From assembly GCA_002327255.1 (NCBI GenBank), contig DCUM01000199.1:3768-10661 (forward strand): a stretch of 6,894 bases of DNA, in the 5' to 3' direction. Source of the stretch: a bacterium UBA2214 (GTDB taxonomy: Bacteria > Zhuqueibacterota > Zhuqueibacteria > Residuimicrobiales > Residuimicrobiaceae). The translations under genes and the position numbers were made by a program. The notes below the pieces were generated by a model. It saw only the letters and a program-made list of their open reading frames with translations, searched no databases and was not told the DNA's origin. This document shows positions 6,433 to 6,894 of this stretch, piece after piece. How positions within the stretch are numbered: the first letter of the stretch is position 1; each line of letters starts with the position of its first letter.

Positions 6433-6894
6433 TTTTCCCTCATTTTTAGCAATAATTTTTCCTGTACATGCGGCGGCACAAAGCTGCTCACCTCGCCATT
6501 GAATTTGACCAGTTCCTTGACGATGCTCGAATTCAAATAGGAATATTTTTCATGGGGCATCAGGAAAACCGTGATCAGATTTTCATCGAGCTTGCGGTTT
6601 ACCAGGGCCATTTGCAGTTCAAACTCGAAATCGCTGACAGCGCGCAGTCCGCGAATGACCGCCTGTGCCTTCTTTTCCCGGGCATAGTCGACCAGCAACC
6701 CCTGAAAGCTGTCCACCGCGACGGATGGCATCTCCTTCACGGCTTCGCGGACCATCTCGCGGCGTTCCTCTTCATCAAAAAGCGGTGTTTTGCTGAAATT
6801 GCGCGCCACGGCAACGATGACCTGATCAAAGAGCTGGCTCGCCCGCTTGATAATGTCGATGTGTCCATAGGTGATCGGATCAAAGGATCCCGGA
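6429..6894 (-). CDS. coaD: Phosphopantetheine adenylyltransferase, 5' end cut by window
   Basis: Catalyses the fourth step of CoA biosynthesis, joining ATP and 4'-phosphopantetheine to dephospho-CoA and pyrophosphate. The gene runs off the right edge, and 154 residues are visible. The visible start PGSFDPITYGHIDI contains the (T/H)xGH nucleotidyltransferase motif (TYGH). Further landmarks are VARNFSK, the VIRGLRAVSDFEFE block, MALVNRKL, and YSYLNSSIVKEL near the end, equivalent to the SSSLVKE segment of known CoaD proteins. Known family members are about 160 residues and begin close to this point (a short M...IY lead), so only about five N-terminal residues are missing. A start at the GTG at 6809 would remove the catalytic motif and is rejected. 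First gene seen in the operon; its promoter must lie outside the window or further upstream. Confidence 0.95.
   Translation of the reverse strand, partial: PGSFDPITYGHIDIIKRASQLFDQVIVAVARNFSKTPLFDEEERREMVREAVKEMPSVAVDSFQGLLVDYAREKKAQAVIRGLRAVSDFEFELQMALVNRKLDENLITVFLMPHEKYSYLNSSIVKELVKFNGEVSSFVPPHVQEKLLLKMREK

Noticed and set aside
5431..6540. Long plus-strand open frame (369 residues) opposite pta and the 3' end of coaD
   Set aside because: It lies antisense to two clearly recognised genes, has no matching family features and no ribosome site, and its composition is that expected from the complement of a GC-rich coding strand.
1..6894. CRISPR array, tRNA/rRNA, insertion sequence, phage or defence genes
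   Set aside because: No short regularly spaced DNA repeats, cloverleaf-like sequences, transposase or integrase motifs, or terminal inverted repeats were seen. All coding space is explained by seven minus-strand genes.

Overview
This window is a compact, entirely minus-strand piece of a bacterial chromosome. It reads from right to left. At the right edge is a housekeeping gene string: coaD (cut by the window end), pta, an aspartate-type aminotransferase, an FmdB-family zinc-ribbon protein and a TPR protein. Junctions are very tight (ATGA overlap, 19-nt gap, 12-nt gap, direct TGA/ATG abutment), so these five genes very probably form one operon. A non-coding stretch of about 290 nt follows. It holds a hairpin that could be a terminator and a weak promoter candidate. 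Then come two genes for exported proteins: a 155-residue beta-rich secreted protein, and a large protein made of alternating Ig-like repeats that runs off the left edge.

The large gene is the main item that is easily missed. It has no ATG start and no stop codon inside the window. Translating the minus strand from a TTG at 2069, just behind an AGGTG ribosome site, gives 689 uninterrupted residues: a signal peptide, an N-terminal beta domain, and five units of about 100 residues in an A-B-A-B-A pattern. The 155-residue gene just upstream is in the same reading frame, separated only by one TAG stop and 24 nt. Its mature part looks like a distant relative of the large protein's N-terminal domain.

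How the genes may work together: CoaD makes dephospho-CoA in CoA biosynthesis. Pta interconverts acetyl-CoA and acetyl phosphate. The aminotransferase links aspartate/glutamate to their oxo-acids. Together these suggest a central-metabolism operon. FmdB and the TPR protein ride along with unknown roles. The secreted pair is probably a separate transcription unit for cell-surface or extracellular structures.

Organism: moderately GC-rich, Gram-negative-like signal peptides, and long Ig-like repeat proteins. The style resembles environmental lineages of the FCB group and neighbours (for example KSB1 or Calditrichota-like bacteria). This is an inference from gene style, not something the window proves. 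I found no tRNA, rRNA, CRISPR array, insertion sequence or recognisable defence or phage system.
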